NCBI RefSeq assembly: GCF_000341345.1 | Contig: NC_020302.1 | Coordinates: forward strand, 414,075 to 478,074 | Reading direction: 5' to 3' | Length of the DNA stretch: 64,000 nt | DNA from: Corynebacterium halotolerans YIM 70093 = DSM 44683 | Lineage (GTDB): Bacteria; Actinomycetota; Actinomycetes; Mycobacteriales; Mycobacteriaceae | In this document: piece after piece, positions 39,238 through 48,635 of the stretch | How the letters are laid out: every line of letters begins with the position of its first letter | Numbering within the stretch: position 1 is the stretch's first letter | Notes under the pieces: model-generated | Database searches by the model: none | The model's input: the letters and a program-made list of their open reading frames with translations, nothing else | Told to the model about the DNA's origin: nothing | Translations under genes and position numbers: made by a program

Positions 39238-39302
39238 GGGCGGTTCATCCACACGGCGTCGCCCGGTGGGATCGCGCTCGGCCGGGAGCGTGTGGTCGGA
39301 GG
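39238..39302. repeat. dispersed palindrome, copy C
   Basis: GGGCGGTTCATCCACACG and CGTGTGGTCGGAGGC around about 32 bp, 30 bp after the permease gene. Confidence 0.72.
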
Positions 39303-39330
39303 CGCCCCCAGCGTCGGCACGGGCGTCGAG

Positions 39331-39399
39331 GGGCGGTTTCTCCACACGCTCACGCCCGGTGGGCCCCTGTTCCGCCGGGATCGTGTGGAGAAACCGCCC
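39331..39399. repeat. dispersed palindrome, copy D (perfect arms)
   Basis: Perfect 18-bp inverted arms GGGCGGTTTCTCCACACG (39331-39348) and CGTGTGGAGAAACCGCCC (39382-39399) with a 33-nt loop. This is the best-preserved copy in the window. Confidence 0.88.
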
Positions 39400-39493
39400 A
39401 CCCCGGAGCGTCGGCCAGCGCCGGCGACCCCACGGCGAGCGTCACGTGGCGCCTGCCCCGTCCGGTGGGATGCGGTTGAAATGACAGAGGGGG

Positions 39494-39555
39494 ACCGTTC
39501 TCCACACACCCGGACGGGGCACCGACGCGGCCACAATCGAGTGTGTGGTCGGAGA
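39494..39555. repeat. dispersed palindrome, copy E
   Basis: ACCGTTCTCCACACAC and GTGTGTGGTCGGAGAG around about 32 bp, ending about 55 bp before the hemE start. The rest of the 39207-39610 gap shows no gene. Confidence 0.7.
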
Positions 39556-39610
39556 GCCCCGGGACCCACTGTTTTCGTCTTCCTCCAACTTTTGGACCAC
39601 AATGGAGGCC

Positions 39611-40672
39611 ATGACTCGCCGTACGCTTTCCGACGCCCCGCTCCTCGACGCCGCAGCCGGCCGCACCCCGGACCGCACTCCCGTGTGGTTCATGCGCCAG
39701 GCCGGCCGCTCCCTGCCCGAGTACCGCAAGGTCCGCGAGGGCATCTCCATGCTGGATTCCTGCTTCATGCCGGAGCTGCTCGCCGAGATCACGATGCAGC
39801 CGGTGCGCCGCCACGACGTGGACGCCGCGATCCTGTTCTCCGACATCGTCGTCCCGCTCAAGGCCGCAGGCGTGGGGGTGGAGATCGTCCCCGGCCGCGG
39901 TCCCGTGATGGACCGGGCGATCCGGACCCGCGCGGACATCGATGCCCTGCCAATCCTGGACCACGAGGTCGACGAGGTGGCCGAGGGCATCCGCCTCATC
40001 CTCGGTGAGCTCACCGACCGCCAGGCCCTGATCGGTTTCGTGGGCGCGCCGTTCACCCTGGCCAGCTACCTCGTCGAGGGCGGCCCCAGCAAGAACCACC
40101 AGACCACCAAGGCGATGATGCACGCCGAGCCGGAGACCTGGCACGCGCTGATGGAGCGCCTGGTGCCCACCATCATCACCTTCCTGAGGACCCAGATCGA
40201 CGCGGGCATCGACGCCATGCAGCTCTTCGACTCCTGGGCCGGCTTCCTCACCGAGGCCGACTACCGCGAGTTCGTCCTGCCGTACTCCATCCGGATTCTG
40301 CAGGAGATCAACGGCGTTGGTATCCCGCGCATCCACTTCGGTGTGGGCACCGGCGAGCTGCTCGGCGCCATGAGCGAGGCCGGATCCGAGGTCATGGGCG
40401 TGGACTGGCGCGTGCCGCTGGATCGCGCCGCCGAGCGCATTCACGCGGCCAGCGGGCCGAAGGTGCTGCAGGGCAACCTGGACCCGGCGATGCTGTTCGC
40501 CGGCCGCGACGCCGTCACCCGCGAGGTCGCCCGCATCAAGGCCGAGGCCGCCCGCGCGATCGATAACGGCGACGCCACCGGCCACATCTTCAACCTCGGC
40601 CACGGCGTGCTGCCGGACACCCCGGCCGAGGCCATCACCGAGGCCGTCGCGATCATCCACGGGGAGGACTAG
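39611..40672 (+). CDS. hemE: uroporphyrinogen decarboxylase
   Basis: Converts uroporphyrinogen III to coproporphyrinogen III. 353 aa: TPVWFMRQAGRSLPEYR with the substrate arginine, ILFSDIVVPLKA, FVGAPFTLASYLVEGGPSKN, FDSWAG and FNLGHGVLP. ATGs at 39602 and 39611 are in frame; family N-termini fit the second (MTRRTLSDAPLLDAAAG). Stop directly abuts the hemY ATG. Confidence 0.95.
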   Translation: MTRRTLSDAPLLDAAAGRTPDRTPVWFMRQAGRSLPEYRKVREGISMLDSCFMPELLAEITMQPVRRHDVDAAILFSDIVVPLKAAGVGVEIVPGRGPVMDRAIRTRADIDALPILDHEVDEVAEGIRLILGELTDRQALIGFVGAPFTLASYLVEGGPSKNHQTTKAMMHAEPETWHALMERLVPTIITFLRTQIDAGIDAMQLFDSWAGFLTEADYREFVLPYSIRILQEINGVGIPRIHFGVGTGELLGAMSEAGSEVMGVDWRVPLDRAAERIHAASGPKVLQGNLDPAMLFAGRDAVTREVARIKAEAARAIDNGDATGHIFNLGHGVLPDTPAEAITEAVAIIHGED

Positions 40673-42073
40673 ATGAAGTACGCCATCATCGGGGCCGGGC
40701 TCGCCGGCCTGACCAGCGCCCACGAGATCCGCCGGGCGGATCCGGAGGCCACCATCCACGTCTTCGAGGCCGACGACCGCATCGGCGGCAAACTGTTCAC
40801 CGTGCCGTTTTCCTCCGGGCCGACCGACATGGGCGCCGAGGCCTTCCTCGCCCGTCGGCAGGACGCGGTGGACTTCTTCACCGACCTCGGCCTGGGCGAG
40901 GACATCGTCGCCCCCTCCGGGATGAACTCCCTGGTCTACACCGGCGCGCAGGTCAGACCCCTGCCGCGCGGCGGCGTGATGGGCATCCCCTCGTCCCCGG
41001 AGCCGGTCGCCCATCTCGTCAGCGGGGAGACGGTCGCGCGTATCGACGCCGAGGGCTCCGCCGAGCCCATCGACTGGCGGGTCGGCGGCGACGCGAACGT
41101 CGGAACGCTGGTACGCGAGCGCTACGGCGACGAGGTGGTCGACCGGGTGGTCTCCGCGCTGCTGGGTGGGGTGTACTCCTGCACCGCCGACGACCTCGGC
41201 GTCCGGGCGACCATCCCGCAGTTGGCCGAGGCGCTCGACGCCCTGGCCGAGGAGGGCCGGAAGGTCACGCTCTCGGCGGCCGTCAGGCGCGTGGAGGACT
41301 CCCGCCCGCAGCCGGAGCCGGGGGCGGAGCGCCGGCCGGTCTTCGGGGCCTTCCGCGGCGGCTACGCCCAGCTCTACGAGACACTCGCCGAGCGGTCGGG
41401 GGCGGACATCCACCTGGACGCGTTCGTCTCCGGAATCACCCGCAACCTCAAGGGCTTCCACATCCAGGGCGGCACCGACCTCGCCTATGACAGGCTCATC
41501 CTGGCCACCCCGGCCCCGACCACCGCGGTGCTGCTCAGGGAGCTCGCCCCGGAGGCATCCACCGCCCTCAGGTCGGTCAAGCTGGCCTCCTCCGCGCTGG
41601 TGGGCATGAAGTTCGACTCCGCCGAGGGGCTACCCGACAACTCCGGGGTGCTCATCGCCGCCGACGAGCCGGACGTGCGCACCAAGGCCTTCACCTTCTC
41701 CTCGAAGAAGTGGCCCCACCTGGCCGAGCGCGGCGGTGCCCTGGTGCGCGCCAGCTTCGGCCGCTTCGGCGACGACGGCCTGAACTCGGTGGTCCGGGCC
41801 GAGGAGGACGACCTCGTCGACTGGGCGCTCGACGACCTGCAGGCCATCACCGGTTTCGACGGCCGCGCCGCCGGCCTGTCCGAGATCTACGTCCAGCGTT
41901 GGTTCGGTGGCCTGCCCCGTTACGACGAGACCCACCTGGGCACCGTCGCCACGGTGCGCAGGGCGCTCGCCGACGTCCCCGGCCTCGAGGTCACCGGCGC
42001 CTGGGCCTCTGGCGTGGGCGTGCCCGCCGTCATCGCCGACGCGCGGGCCGCGGCGCAGCGCGTGCTGGGCTGA
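40673..42073 (+). CDS. hemY: coproporphyrinogen III / protoporphyrinogen oxidase, HemY type
   Basis: FAD enzyme oxidising coproporphyrinogen III to coproporphyrin III (also called CgoX), as used by actinobacteria, or protoporphyrinogen to protoporphyrin. 466 aa: dinucleotide fold YAIIGAGLAGLTSAHEIR, VFEADDRIGGKL, GAEAFLARR, and the C-terminal FAD motif VTGAWASGVGVPAVIADARAAA. The ATG follows the hemE TAG without a gap. Confidence 0.94.
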   Translation: MKYAIIGAGLAGLTSAHEIRRADPEATIHVFEADDRIGGKLFTVPFSSGPTDMGAEAFLARRQDAVDFFTDLGLGEDIVAPSGMNSLVYTGAQVRPLPRGGVMGIPSSPEPVAHLVSGETVARIDAEGSAEPIDWRVGGDANVGTLVRERYGDEVVDRVVSALLGGVYSCTADDLGVRATIPQLAEALDALAEEGRKVTLSAAVRRVEDSRPQPEPGAERRPVFGAFRGGYAQLYETLAERSGADIHLDAFVSGITRNLKGFHIQGGTDLAYDRLILATPAPTTAVLLRELAPEASTALRSVKLASSALVGMKFDSAEGLPDNSGVLIAADEPDVRTKAFTFSSKKWPHLAERGGALVRASFGRFGDDGLNSVVRAEEDDLVDWALDDLQAITGFDGRAAGLSEIYVQRWFGGLPRYDETHLGTVATVRRALADVPGLEVTGAWASGVGVPAVIADARAAAQRVLG

Positions 42074-42189
42074 GACACGGGGCCCGTGCCCTCCTGCGGC
42101 ACCGGGGATGACGCCGGGTGTCCGGGGAGCCGAACCGCTACTGTCGGCGGTATCCGACTGCCGGCCCCGGGAAGAGACGGGAACGCGCC

Positions 42190-42663
42190 ATGAAAACCGC
42201 CCTGCCCCGCTCCGCCCCGACGGGAAAACCGTTCTGGTGGTACCCGCTGTGGGCCTTCCCGCTCCCGGAGGTGCTGGCCGCCGGCGGGCTCTGGCTCGTC
42301 AGGCGTGACCACCTCGCCGAGCACCCGGTGGACCCCGCGGCGACGGTGCCGGCCGACCACTCCTCCTACCTGGGGATCTGGCTGGGGTGCGCCCTCATCG
42401 CGGTGATGCTCTCCGCGACCGCGGCGGTGTTCCCCGCGAACACCTACGCCCCGGAGATCATCCTGCTCGGCTACACCGTGTTCGCCTTCGCCGTCGGTGT
42501 GTACTTCCGGTACTGGGGCACCGGCGTGGAGATCGGGCTGGGACTGATCGCGTTGTCGGGACGGGCCACGCTCCTCGCCGGTCTCTCGCTGCTCGTGCGC
42601 CGGCTCCTGTTGCAGCTGCGCCTGGTCAGGCGGGGGAGACGCGCCGGCACCGCCCGGGACTGA
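42190..42663 (+). CDS. membrane protein, unknown function
   Basis: 157 aa from the Met in MKTALPRSA; the frame opens at 42118, but that region is not protein-like. Four hydrophobic segments (about 18-38, 68-88, 95-112, 115-140) and a basic Arg-rich tail. GGGAACG upstream is a weak SD. It lies between hemY and the guanidine riboswitch; no family recognised. Confidence 0.65.
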   Translation: MKTALPRSAPTGKPFWWYPLWAFPLPEVLAAGGLWLVRRDHLAEHPVDPAATVPADHSSYLGIWLGCALIAVMLSATAAVFPANTYAPEIILLGYTVFAFAVGVYFRYWGTGVEIGLGLIALSGRATLLAGLSLLVRRLLLQLRLVRRGRRAGTARD

Positions 42664-42787
42664 GGGAGGCGACCGGCATGGCCGCGGCGGCCGTGTCGCC
42701 CACCCCGCTCGTCCGGGTCCGATTTATGCCGGTTCTGCCCACGTGCTAGAAGTTTCAGGCAGGCCCCGGGCCACGAATCCCCGGGCC

Positions 42788-42828
42788 CCGGACGAGGGAG
42801 CCGTACCCGGAGTCGCGACAAGACGGCC
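42788..42828 (+). ncRNA. guanidine-III (ykkC-III) riboswitch
   Basis: The 41-nt element begins CCGGACGAGG, continues GCCGTACCCGG and ends ACAAGACGGCC, closely matching the guanidine-III aptamer known from Thermobifida. P1 pairs CCGG (42788-42791) with CCGG (42807-42810); the pseudoknot pairs GCCGT (42800-42804) with ACGGC (42823-42827). The SD GGAAGGA (42831-42837) directly follows the aptamer, so control of translation initiation of the SMR gene is likely. Guanidine-III riboswitches in actinobacteria precede SMR guanidinium exporter genes. Confidence 0.92.
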
Positions 42829-42843
42829 ACGGAAGGACCATCC

Positions 42844-43158
42844 ATGGCATGGACTGTTCTCATTCTCTCCGGCATGTTCGAGGCGGTGTGGGCCATCGCC
42901 CTCGACCGGTCCGCCGGCTTCACCCGCCTCGGCCCGTCCCTGGTGTTCGTGGCGGCGCTGGTGATCTCGATGGGCGGACTGGCCTGGGCGATGAGGACGC
43001 TGCCGCTGGGCACCGCCTACGCGGTGTGGGTCGGCGTCGGCGCGGCCATCACCATCCTCTACTCCTTCGCCACCGGCCAGGAGGCGGTCACCGCCTGGAA
43101 GATCCTGTTCCTGCTGATGATCATCGGTGGCATCATCGGGCTGAAGTCCGTGAGCTGA
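42844..43158 (+). CDS. gdx: SMR-family guanidinium exporter (Gdx/SugE type)
   Basis: Exports guanidinium in exchange for protons. 104 aa, four membrane helices. The essential Glu13 and Trp16 lie in SGMFEAVWAI, and RTLPLGTAYAVWVGVGA is the Gdx-type signature of helix 3 rather than the broad-drug EmrE type. Forms an antiparallel dimer in relatives. Controlled by the adjacent guanidine-III riboswitch; SD GGAAGGA is 6 nt before the ATG. Calling it a quaternary-ammonium pump (SugE) would be an alternative, but the riboswitch argues for guanidinium. Confidence 0.93.
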   Translation: MAWTVLILSGMFEAVWAIALDRSAGFTRLGPSLVFVAALVISMGGLAWAMRTLPLGTAYAVWVGVGAAITILYSFATGQEAVTAWKILFLLMIIGGIIGLKSVS

Positions 43159-43304
43159 CCGGTGCCCGCCCCGGCACTGCCGCAGTCCCCACCGGGCAGG
43201 TGCGGGACCACCTGGTCACCCCCGGGGACGGGAACTCCTCCCTGGGTGGCCACCTGCGGCAGGGGCCGTGAACTGCACCATATGGTTAACCCCGGTTCAC
43301 CCCC

Positions 43305-43310
43305 TACAAT
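43305..43310 (+). promoter_or_regulatory. -10 element of a leaderless hemL transcript
   Basis: TACAAT ends 8 nt before the hemL ATG and there is no SD, so transcription would start at or next to the ATG. -35 unclear. Confidence 0.55.
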
Positions 43311-43318
43311 GAAGAACC

Positions 43319-44641
43319 ATGACTTCAGCTGATGTGACCTCCGCCCACACCTCCAAATCGGCGGAGTGGTTCGACCGTGCCCGCACCCTGATCCCCGGGG
43401 GCGTGAACTCGCCCGTCCGCGCCTTCGGTTCCGTGGGGGGCCAGGCGAGGTTCATCGAGTCGGCGCACGGGTCCACCCTGGTGGACGTCGACGGCAACGA
43501 GTACGTCGACCTGGTCAACTCCTGGGGTCCCATGCTCATGGGCAACGCCCACCCCGAGGTCGTCGAGGCCGTGCGGGAGGCCGCGCTCAAGGGCCTGTCC
43601 TTCGGCGCACCCTCGATGGGGGAGGTGGAGCTGGCCCAGATGATCGTGGACCGCACCTCCGTGGACGAGGTCCGCCTGGTCAACTCCGGCACCGAGGCCA
43701 CCATGTCGGCCGTCCGCCTGGCCCGCGGCTTCACCGGCCGCGCCAAGGTCATCAAGTTCGAGGGCTGCTACCACGGGCATGTCGACGCCCTGCTGGCCTC
43801 CGCCGGTTCCGGCGTGGCGACGTTCGCGCTGCCCGACTCCCCGGGCGTGACCGGCGCGTCCGCCGCCGACACCATCGTCGTGCCCTACAACGACCTCGAC
43901 GCCGTGAAGCAGGCGTTCGCCGAGCACCCGGGCGAGATCGCCTGCGTCATCGCCGAGGCCGCCGTCGGCAACATGGGCACCGTCGCCCCGCAGGAGGGCT
44001 TCAACGCCGCGCTCAAGGAGATCGCGCACGCCGACGGCGCGCTGCTCATCCTCGACGAGGTCATGACGGGCTTCCGCACCTCCTGGTCCGGCTGGTACGG
44101 CGTCGACGGCGTGGCCGCGGATATCACCACCTTCGGCAAGGTCGTCTCCGGTGGCCTGCCGGCCGCCGCCTTCGGCGGCCGCGCCGACATCATGAACCAC
44201 CTCGCCCCGCAGGGCCCCGTCTACCAGGCGGGCACCCTGTCCGGTAACCCGGTCGCGGTGGCCGCGGGCATGGCGAGCCTGCGCATCGCCTCCGAGGACA
44301 TCTACCCGGTGCTCCACGGGCACGCCGACCGGCTGGCCAACCTGATCTCCGAGGCGCTGACCCGCGAGGGCGTGGCCCACCACATCCAGCGCGCGGCCAC
44401 CATGCTGTCGGTGCGGTTCGCCGAGGGGGAGGGCCACAACTTCGCCGAGATGAAGGCCGCCGACACCTTCCGTTTTCCGCCGTTCTTCCACGCCCTGCTC
44501 GACAACGGCGTCTACGCCCCGCCGAGCGTGTTCGAGACCTGGTTTGTCTCCGGCGCGCTTTCGGACGATGATTTCTCGAGGATCGAGGCCGCGCTCGCCC
44601 CGGCCGCCAGGGCCGCCGCAGCCGCCACCCCCGAGCAGTAG
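43319..44641 (+). CDS. hemL: glutamate-1-semialdehyde 2,1-aminomutase
   Basis: PLP enzyme converting glutamate-1-semialdehyde (the HemA product) to 5-aminolevulinate, the HemB substrate. 440 aa: [38 protein letters not shown] lysine K274 in [12 protein letters not shown], and [12 protein letters not shown]. Ala/Thr-rich C-terminus. Completes the C5 pathway set within the cluster. Confidence 0.96.
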   Translation: MTSADVTSAHTSKSAEWFDRARTLIPGGVNSPVRAFGSVGGQARFIESAHGSTLVDVDGNEYVDLVNSWGPMLMGNAHPEVVEAVREAALKGLSFGAPSMGEVELAQMIVDRTSVDEVRLVNSGTEATMSAVRLARGFTGRAKVIKFEGCYHGHVDALLASAGSGVATFALPDSPGVTGASAADTIVVPYNDLDAVKQAFAEHPGEIACVIAEAAVGNMGTVAPQEGFNAALKEIAHADGALLILDEVMTGFRTSWSGWYGVDGVAADITTFGKVVSGGLPAAAFGGRADIMNHLAPQGPVYQAGTLSGNPVAVAAGMASLRIASEDIYPVLHGHADRLANLISEALTREGVAHHIQRAATMLSVRFAEGEGHNFAEMKAADTFRFPPFFHALLDNGVYAPPSVFETWFVSGALSDDDFSRIEAALAPAARAAAAATPEQ

Positions 44642-44675
44642 TCGTCGTCGAAGCTTCAGCCGGCAGAAAGCACTC

Positions 44676-45278
44676 ATGAGCACCACGATCGTCCACCTCG
44701 TCCGCCACGGCGAGGTCCACAACCCCACCCGCATCCTCTACGGACGGATGCCGGGCTACCACCTGTCCTCCCGCGGCGTCAGCCAGGCCGCACGCACCGC
44801 GAAGTCCTTCGCGGGCCACGACGTGGCCTACCTGGGTGTGTCCCCGATGCAGCGCGCCCAGGAGACCGCCCGGCCCTTCGCGGAGGTCACCGGCCTCGAG
44901 GTGGAAACCGATGAACTGATCAACGAGGCCGAGAACCAGTTCGAGGGCCTGCGCACCAAGGGCTGGCGCTCCCAGCTGTGGAACCCGGTGCGCTGGCGGC
45001 TGATGGTCAATCCCATGCTGCCCAGCTGGGGCGAGGCCTACACCGACATCGCCGGGCGCATGATGGACGCCGTCGAGCGCGCCCGCCGGGTGGCCGAGGG
45101 CCACGAGGCCATCCTGGTCAGCCACCAGCTGCCGATCGTCATGGTCCAGCGCACCGCCCGGGGCCTGCCGCTGGCGCACGCCGGCCGCGAGTGCGACCTC
45201 GCCTCGGTGACCTCCCTGGTCTTCCGGGACGACCAGATCACCGACATCTTCTACACCACCCCGGCAAAGGAGATCTGA
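44676..45278 (+). CDS. histidine phosphatase family protein
   Basis: 200 aa, phosphoglycerate-mutase-like: phosphohistidine motif VHLVRHGEVHNP (His11), YLGVSPMQRAQETARPF, and second histidine in ILVSHQLPIVMVQR. Substrate unknown; the annotation as phosphoglycerate mutase gpmB is common but unproven. Start at 44676; the frame upstream (from 44544) is inside hemL. Leads an apparent operon with the thioredoxin-like and CcdA genes, 3 bp before the next. Confidence 0.9.
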   Translation: MSTTIVHLVRHGEVHNPTRILYGRMPGYHLSSRGVSQAARTAKSFAGHDVAYLGVSPMQRAQETARPFAEVTGLEVETDELINEAENQFEGLRTKGWRSQLWNPVRWRLMVNPMLPSWGEAYTDIAGRMMDAVERARRVAEGHEAILVSHQLPIVMVQRTARGLPLAHAGRECDLASVTSLVFRDDQITDIFYTTPAKEI

Positions 45279-45281
45279 TCC

Positions 45282-45887
45282 ATGCCGAGCACCCTCCGCA
45301 GGACCGTCGGCGCGGTCGCCGCGACGCTGACGGCGCTGACCCTGACCGCCTGCGCCTCGGGCGAGAACGCCCAGAACGCGGTCGCCGTCGGCGGCACGTT
45401 CCAGTTCCACTCGCCCGGCGGGCAGACCGAAATCCTCTACGAGGAGGACCAGCGCGCCCCGCTCGGCGGCTTCTCCGGGCCCTCCCTGATGGAGGAGGGC
45501 GAGACGATCAGCCTCTCCGACTACGAGGGCGAGGTCGTCGTCCTCAACGCCTGGGGCCAGTGGTGCGCACCCTGCCGCGCCGAGGTCGATGACCTGCAGA
45601 CCGTGCAGAACGAACTCGAGCCACTCGGCGGCACCGTCCTCGGCATCAACGTCCGCGACTACAACCAGACCATCGCCCAGGACTTCGTGACCGACAACGA
45701 CGTGACCTACCCGTCGATCTACGACCCGCCGTTCCGCACCGCCGCGGGCCTCGGCGGCGTGCCGACCTCGGTCATCCCGACCACCATCGTCCTGGACAGG
45801 GAGCACCGGCCGGCCGCCGTGTTCCTGCGGGAGGTCACCGCCGAGGACGTCCTCGATGTGGCCCTGCCGCTGACGGAGGAGGCATGA
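45282..45887 (+). CDS. TlpA-like lipoprotein thiol-disulfide oxidoreductase
   Basis: 201 aa. Lipoprotein signal with lipobox LTAC (Cys24). Thioredoxin fold with GQWCAPC active site (C95, C98) and cis-Pro near SVIPTTIV. In System II cytochrome c maturation, such proteins (ResA/CcsX) keep apocytochrome CXXCH reduced outside the membrane, using electrons from CcdA. ATGA overlap with ccdA supports that role. Confidence 0.92.
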   Translation: MPSTLRRTVGAVAATLTALTLTACASGENAQNAVAVGGTFQFHSPGGQTEILYEEDQRAPLGGFSGPSLMEEGETISLSDYEGEVVVLNAWGQWCAPCRAEVDDLQTVQNELEPLGGTVLGINVRDYNQTIAQDFVTDNDVTYPSIYDPPFRTAAGLGGVPTSVIPTTIVLDREHRPAAVFLREVTAEDVLDVALPLTEEA

Positions 45888-46699
45888 CCCTCGACGTCAT
45901 GGCGCAGGCCTCCCTCGGCCAGCAGTTCGCCGACGCCGCGGCGACCGGCCCGCTGCTGATCGGCATCCTCGCCGCCGCGTTCGCCGGCCTGGTGTCCTTC
46001 GCCTCCCCGTGCGTGGTCCCGCTCGTGCCCGGCTACATGTCCTACCTGGCCGGCATCGTCGGTGGGGAGGTGAGGTACGACCCGCAGCACGGGCCCGTCG
46101 TGGCGAGGAAGCGCCAGTGGGCCGTGGCCGGCGCCGCCGCGTTGTTCATCCTCGGCTTCACCGTGATCTTCGTGCTGGCCACCGTCACCGTCTTCGGGGC
46201 GATCAGCATGCTGACGCTCAACTCCGACACCCTCATGCGCATCGGCGGAGTGATCACCATCATCATGGGCCTGGTGTTCATGGGCCTGGTCCCGGCCCTG
46301 CAGGCGGACACCCGCATGAGCCCGAAGAGATGGACCACCTGGTTGGGTGCCCCGCTGCTCGGGGGCGTGTTCGCCCTGGGCTGGACCCCCTGCCTGGGGC
46401 CGACCCTGGCGGCGATCATCTCCGTCTCCGCCGGCACCGAGGGCATGACCGCCGTGCGCGGCACCATCCTCATCGTCGGCTACTGCCTGGGTCTGGGACT
46501 GCCGTTCCTGCTCGTGGCCCTCGGCTCCGCCCGGGCGATGCGCACCGTCGGCTGGCTGCGGAAGCATTCGCGCAAGATCCAGATGATCGGTGGCGCACTG
46601 ATGGTCGCCGTCGGCATCGCCCTGCTGAGCGGTGCCTGGGCGCACTTCATCAATTGGGTGCGCCAGTGGACCGTGGAGTACGGTGCAACCTTGATCTAG
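45884..46699 (+). CDS. ccdA: cytochrome c biogenesis protein CcdA
   Basis: 271 aa, six membrane helices. Conserved cysteines C43 in SFASPCVVPLVPGY and C170 in GWTPCLGPTL shuttle electrons from cytosolic thioredoxin to the extracytoplasmic TlpA-like protein. Translationally coupled to the upstream gene. Confidence 0.94.
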   Translation: MTLDVMAQASLGQQFADAAATGPLLIGILAAAFAGLVSFASPCVVPLVPGYMSYLAGIVGGEVRYDPQHGPVVARKRQWAVAGAAALFILGFTVIFVLATVTVFGAISMLTLNSDTLMRIGGVITIIMGLVFMGLVPALQADTRMSPKRWTTWLGAPLLGGVFALGWTPCLGPTLAAIISVSAGTEGMTAVRGTILIVGYCLGLGLPFLLVALGSARAMRTVGWLRKHSRKIQMIGGALMVAVGIALLSGAWAHFINWVRQWTVEYGATLI

Positions 46700-46794
46700 T
46701 ACTTTCGGTGGATGCCGCCGGAAGTACCGTACAGTCCCCGCGGGCGTCGTGAAGCGGCCCGTGTGAGCAGGAACAGGAGTGGAACCCAAACACC

Positions 46795-48450
46795 ATGCGC
46801 ACAGTGTGGACGTACCTGAAGAAGGCCTGGCACTGGCTGACCAGCATGCGCACCGCGCTGGTCCTGCTGTTCCTGCTGGCGATCGCCGCCATCCCGGGCG
46901 CGCTGCTGCCGCAGCGCAGCCTCAACGAGAGCAACGTCAACGACTACATCGCCAACAACGGCACGATCGCCGAGATCTACGACCGGCTCCAGCTCTTCGA
47001 CGTCTTCCAGTCCACCTGGTTCGCCGCGATCTTCGTGCTGCTGACGATCTCCCTGGTCGGCTGCATCCTGCCGCGTTCCTGGGACCACTACAAGGCGATG
47101 AAGACCCCGCCGACGCGCGCCCCGAAGCGGCTGGAGCGGCTGCCGCTGCACGCCTCGGGCACCGTCGACAAGCCGATGGCCGAGGTCACCGACCACGCCC
47201 GCCGACTGCTCAAGCGGTGGAAGGTCGCGGAGTACCGGCCGGACCAGGACCGGGCGGGGGCGTTCTCGATCAGCGCCGAGCGCGGCCACATCCGTGAACT
47301 GGCCAACCTGATCTTCCACCTCGCACTCGTCGGCATGCTCATCACCATCGCCGCCGGCCGGATGGTCTACTACGAGGGACAGGTCATCGTGGTCACCGAG
47401 TCCGGCAGCCAGAACGCCGTCGACATCGAGCAGAGCACCGAGTTCTGCAACACCTCGACCGCCAACTTCGACTCCTTCCGCGCCGGGCCGATGTTCGACG
47501 GCACCGGCCTGACCACCTTCTGCTTCGAGGCCCACGACTTCTCCGCGGACTACCTGCCCAACGGCCAGGCCGAGATGTTCACCTCGAACATCTCCTACGC
47601 GGTCGGCGAGGACATCCTCCAGCCCAAGGAGGAGTGGACCGACTACCAGCTGCAGGTCAACCACCCGCTGCGAATCGCCGGTGACCGCGTCTACCTGCAG
47701 GGCCACGGCTTCGCCCCGACCTTCACCGTCACCTGGCCCAACGGCGAGTCCCGCACCCAGACCATCCAGTTCCGCCCGGACGACCTGACCTACTTCCTGT
47801 CCTCCGGCGCGATGCGCTTCGACCCGCCGGCCGGCATGTACCCCGACCTCTACGAGCGGCGCCAGAACCAGATCGCCATCCAGGGCCTGTTCGCCCCGAC
47901 GGCCGAGTGGTCCGGCGAGAACGGTGAGCTGCTGACCTCCCGGTTCCCCGCGATGCTCGACCCGGCCGTGGCCATCGACATCTACCGCGGCGACGCGGGC
48001 CTGGACACCGGCCGGGCCCAGTCCATCTTCAGTCTCGACTCCGCGCTGATCCACTCCGGGCAGCTGCAGAAGATCGAGCGCGTGAACCTGGAGCAGGGTG
48101 AGTCCGTGACCCTCGACGACGGCACCACCGTCACCTTCGAGGGCGCCAACGAGTTCGCGAACTACCAGATCTCGCGCGACCCGTTCCAGCCGTGGGTGCT
48201 GGCGTTCACCATCGTCATGCTCGTCGCCCTGGTGGGATCGGTGACGATCAAGCGCCGCCGCATCTGGGTGCGCCTCATCCCGTCCCCGGACGGCACGTCG
48301 ACCCACGTGGAGCTCGGTGGCCTCGCGCGCACCGACCGCGCCGGCTGGGGTGGCGAGTTCGAGGACATCCACCGCGAGCTGTTCGGCCTGCCCGATCCGG
48401 ACGACGTCGAGGAGGATGAGCTCATGTCCGTGGGCACAGGGCGGGAGTGA
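46795..48450 (+). CDS. resB: cytochrome c biogenesis protein ResB (Ccs1)
   Basis: 551 aa. Membrane helices at about 14-32, 72-92, 165-185 and a last helix at about 465-485 enclose a large extracytoplasmic domain; N-terminal WLTSMRTALVLLFLLAIAAIPGALLP is a typical ResB signature. With CcsB forms the System II haem lyase, joining haem to CXXCH. 95 bp after ccdA. Confidence 0.93.
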   Translation: MRTVWTYLKKAWHWLTSMRTALVLLFLLAIAAIPGALLPQRSLNESNVNDYIANNGTIAEIYDRLQLFDVFQSTWFAAIFVLLTISLVGCILPRSWDHYKAMKTPPTRAPKRLERLPLHASGTVDKPMAEVTDHARRLLKRWKVAEYRPDQDRAGAFSISAERGHIRELANLIFHLALVGMLITIAAGRMVYYEGQVIVVTESGSQNAVDIEQSTEFCNTSTANFDSFRAGPMFDGTGLTTFCFEAHDFSADYLPNGQAEMFTSNISYAVGEDILQPKEEWTDYQLQVNHPLRIAGDRVYLQGHGFAPTFTVTWPNGESRTQTIQFRPDDLTYFLSSGAMRFDPPAGMYPDLYERRQNQIAIQGLFAPTAEWSGENGELLTSRFPAMLDPAVAIDIYRGDAGLDTGRAQSIFSLDSALIHSGQLQKIERVNLEQGESVTLDDGTTVTFEGANEFANYQISRDPFQPWVLAFTIVMLVALVGSVTIKRRRIWVRLIPSPDGTSTHVELGGLARTDRAGWGGEFEDIHRELFGLPDPDDVEEDELMSVGTGRE

Positions 48451-48528
48451 GGTTCCCTGCCGCCCGAGCCTGAACCCTTCGACGGGGCAGGCTGTCCACC
48501 TAAAGTTTGAGGCTTTGAGGTCGCGCGC

Positions 48529-48558
48529 TTGGACCTGCCTGCTCAGGTGGGGTAGCGT
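48529..48558 (+). promoter_or_regulatory. candidate promoter of ccsB
   Basis: -35 TTGGAC (48529-48534), 18-bp spacer, -10 TAGCGT (48553-48558), in the 185-bp gap before ccsB. Confidence 0.45.
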
Positions 48559-48635
48559 CACTGGAGTAGAACCCCGCCGCGTGCGGGGTCCCTGATGAAT
48601 CCACCACGACTTCAAGTGAGGGTGTCCCCGCGCTC

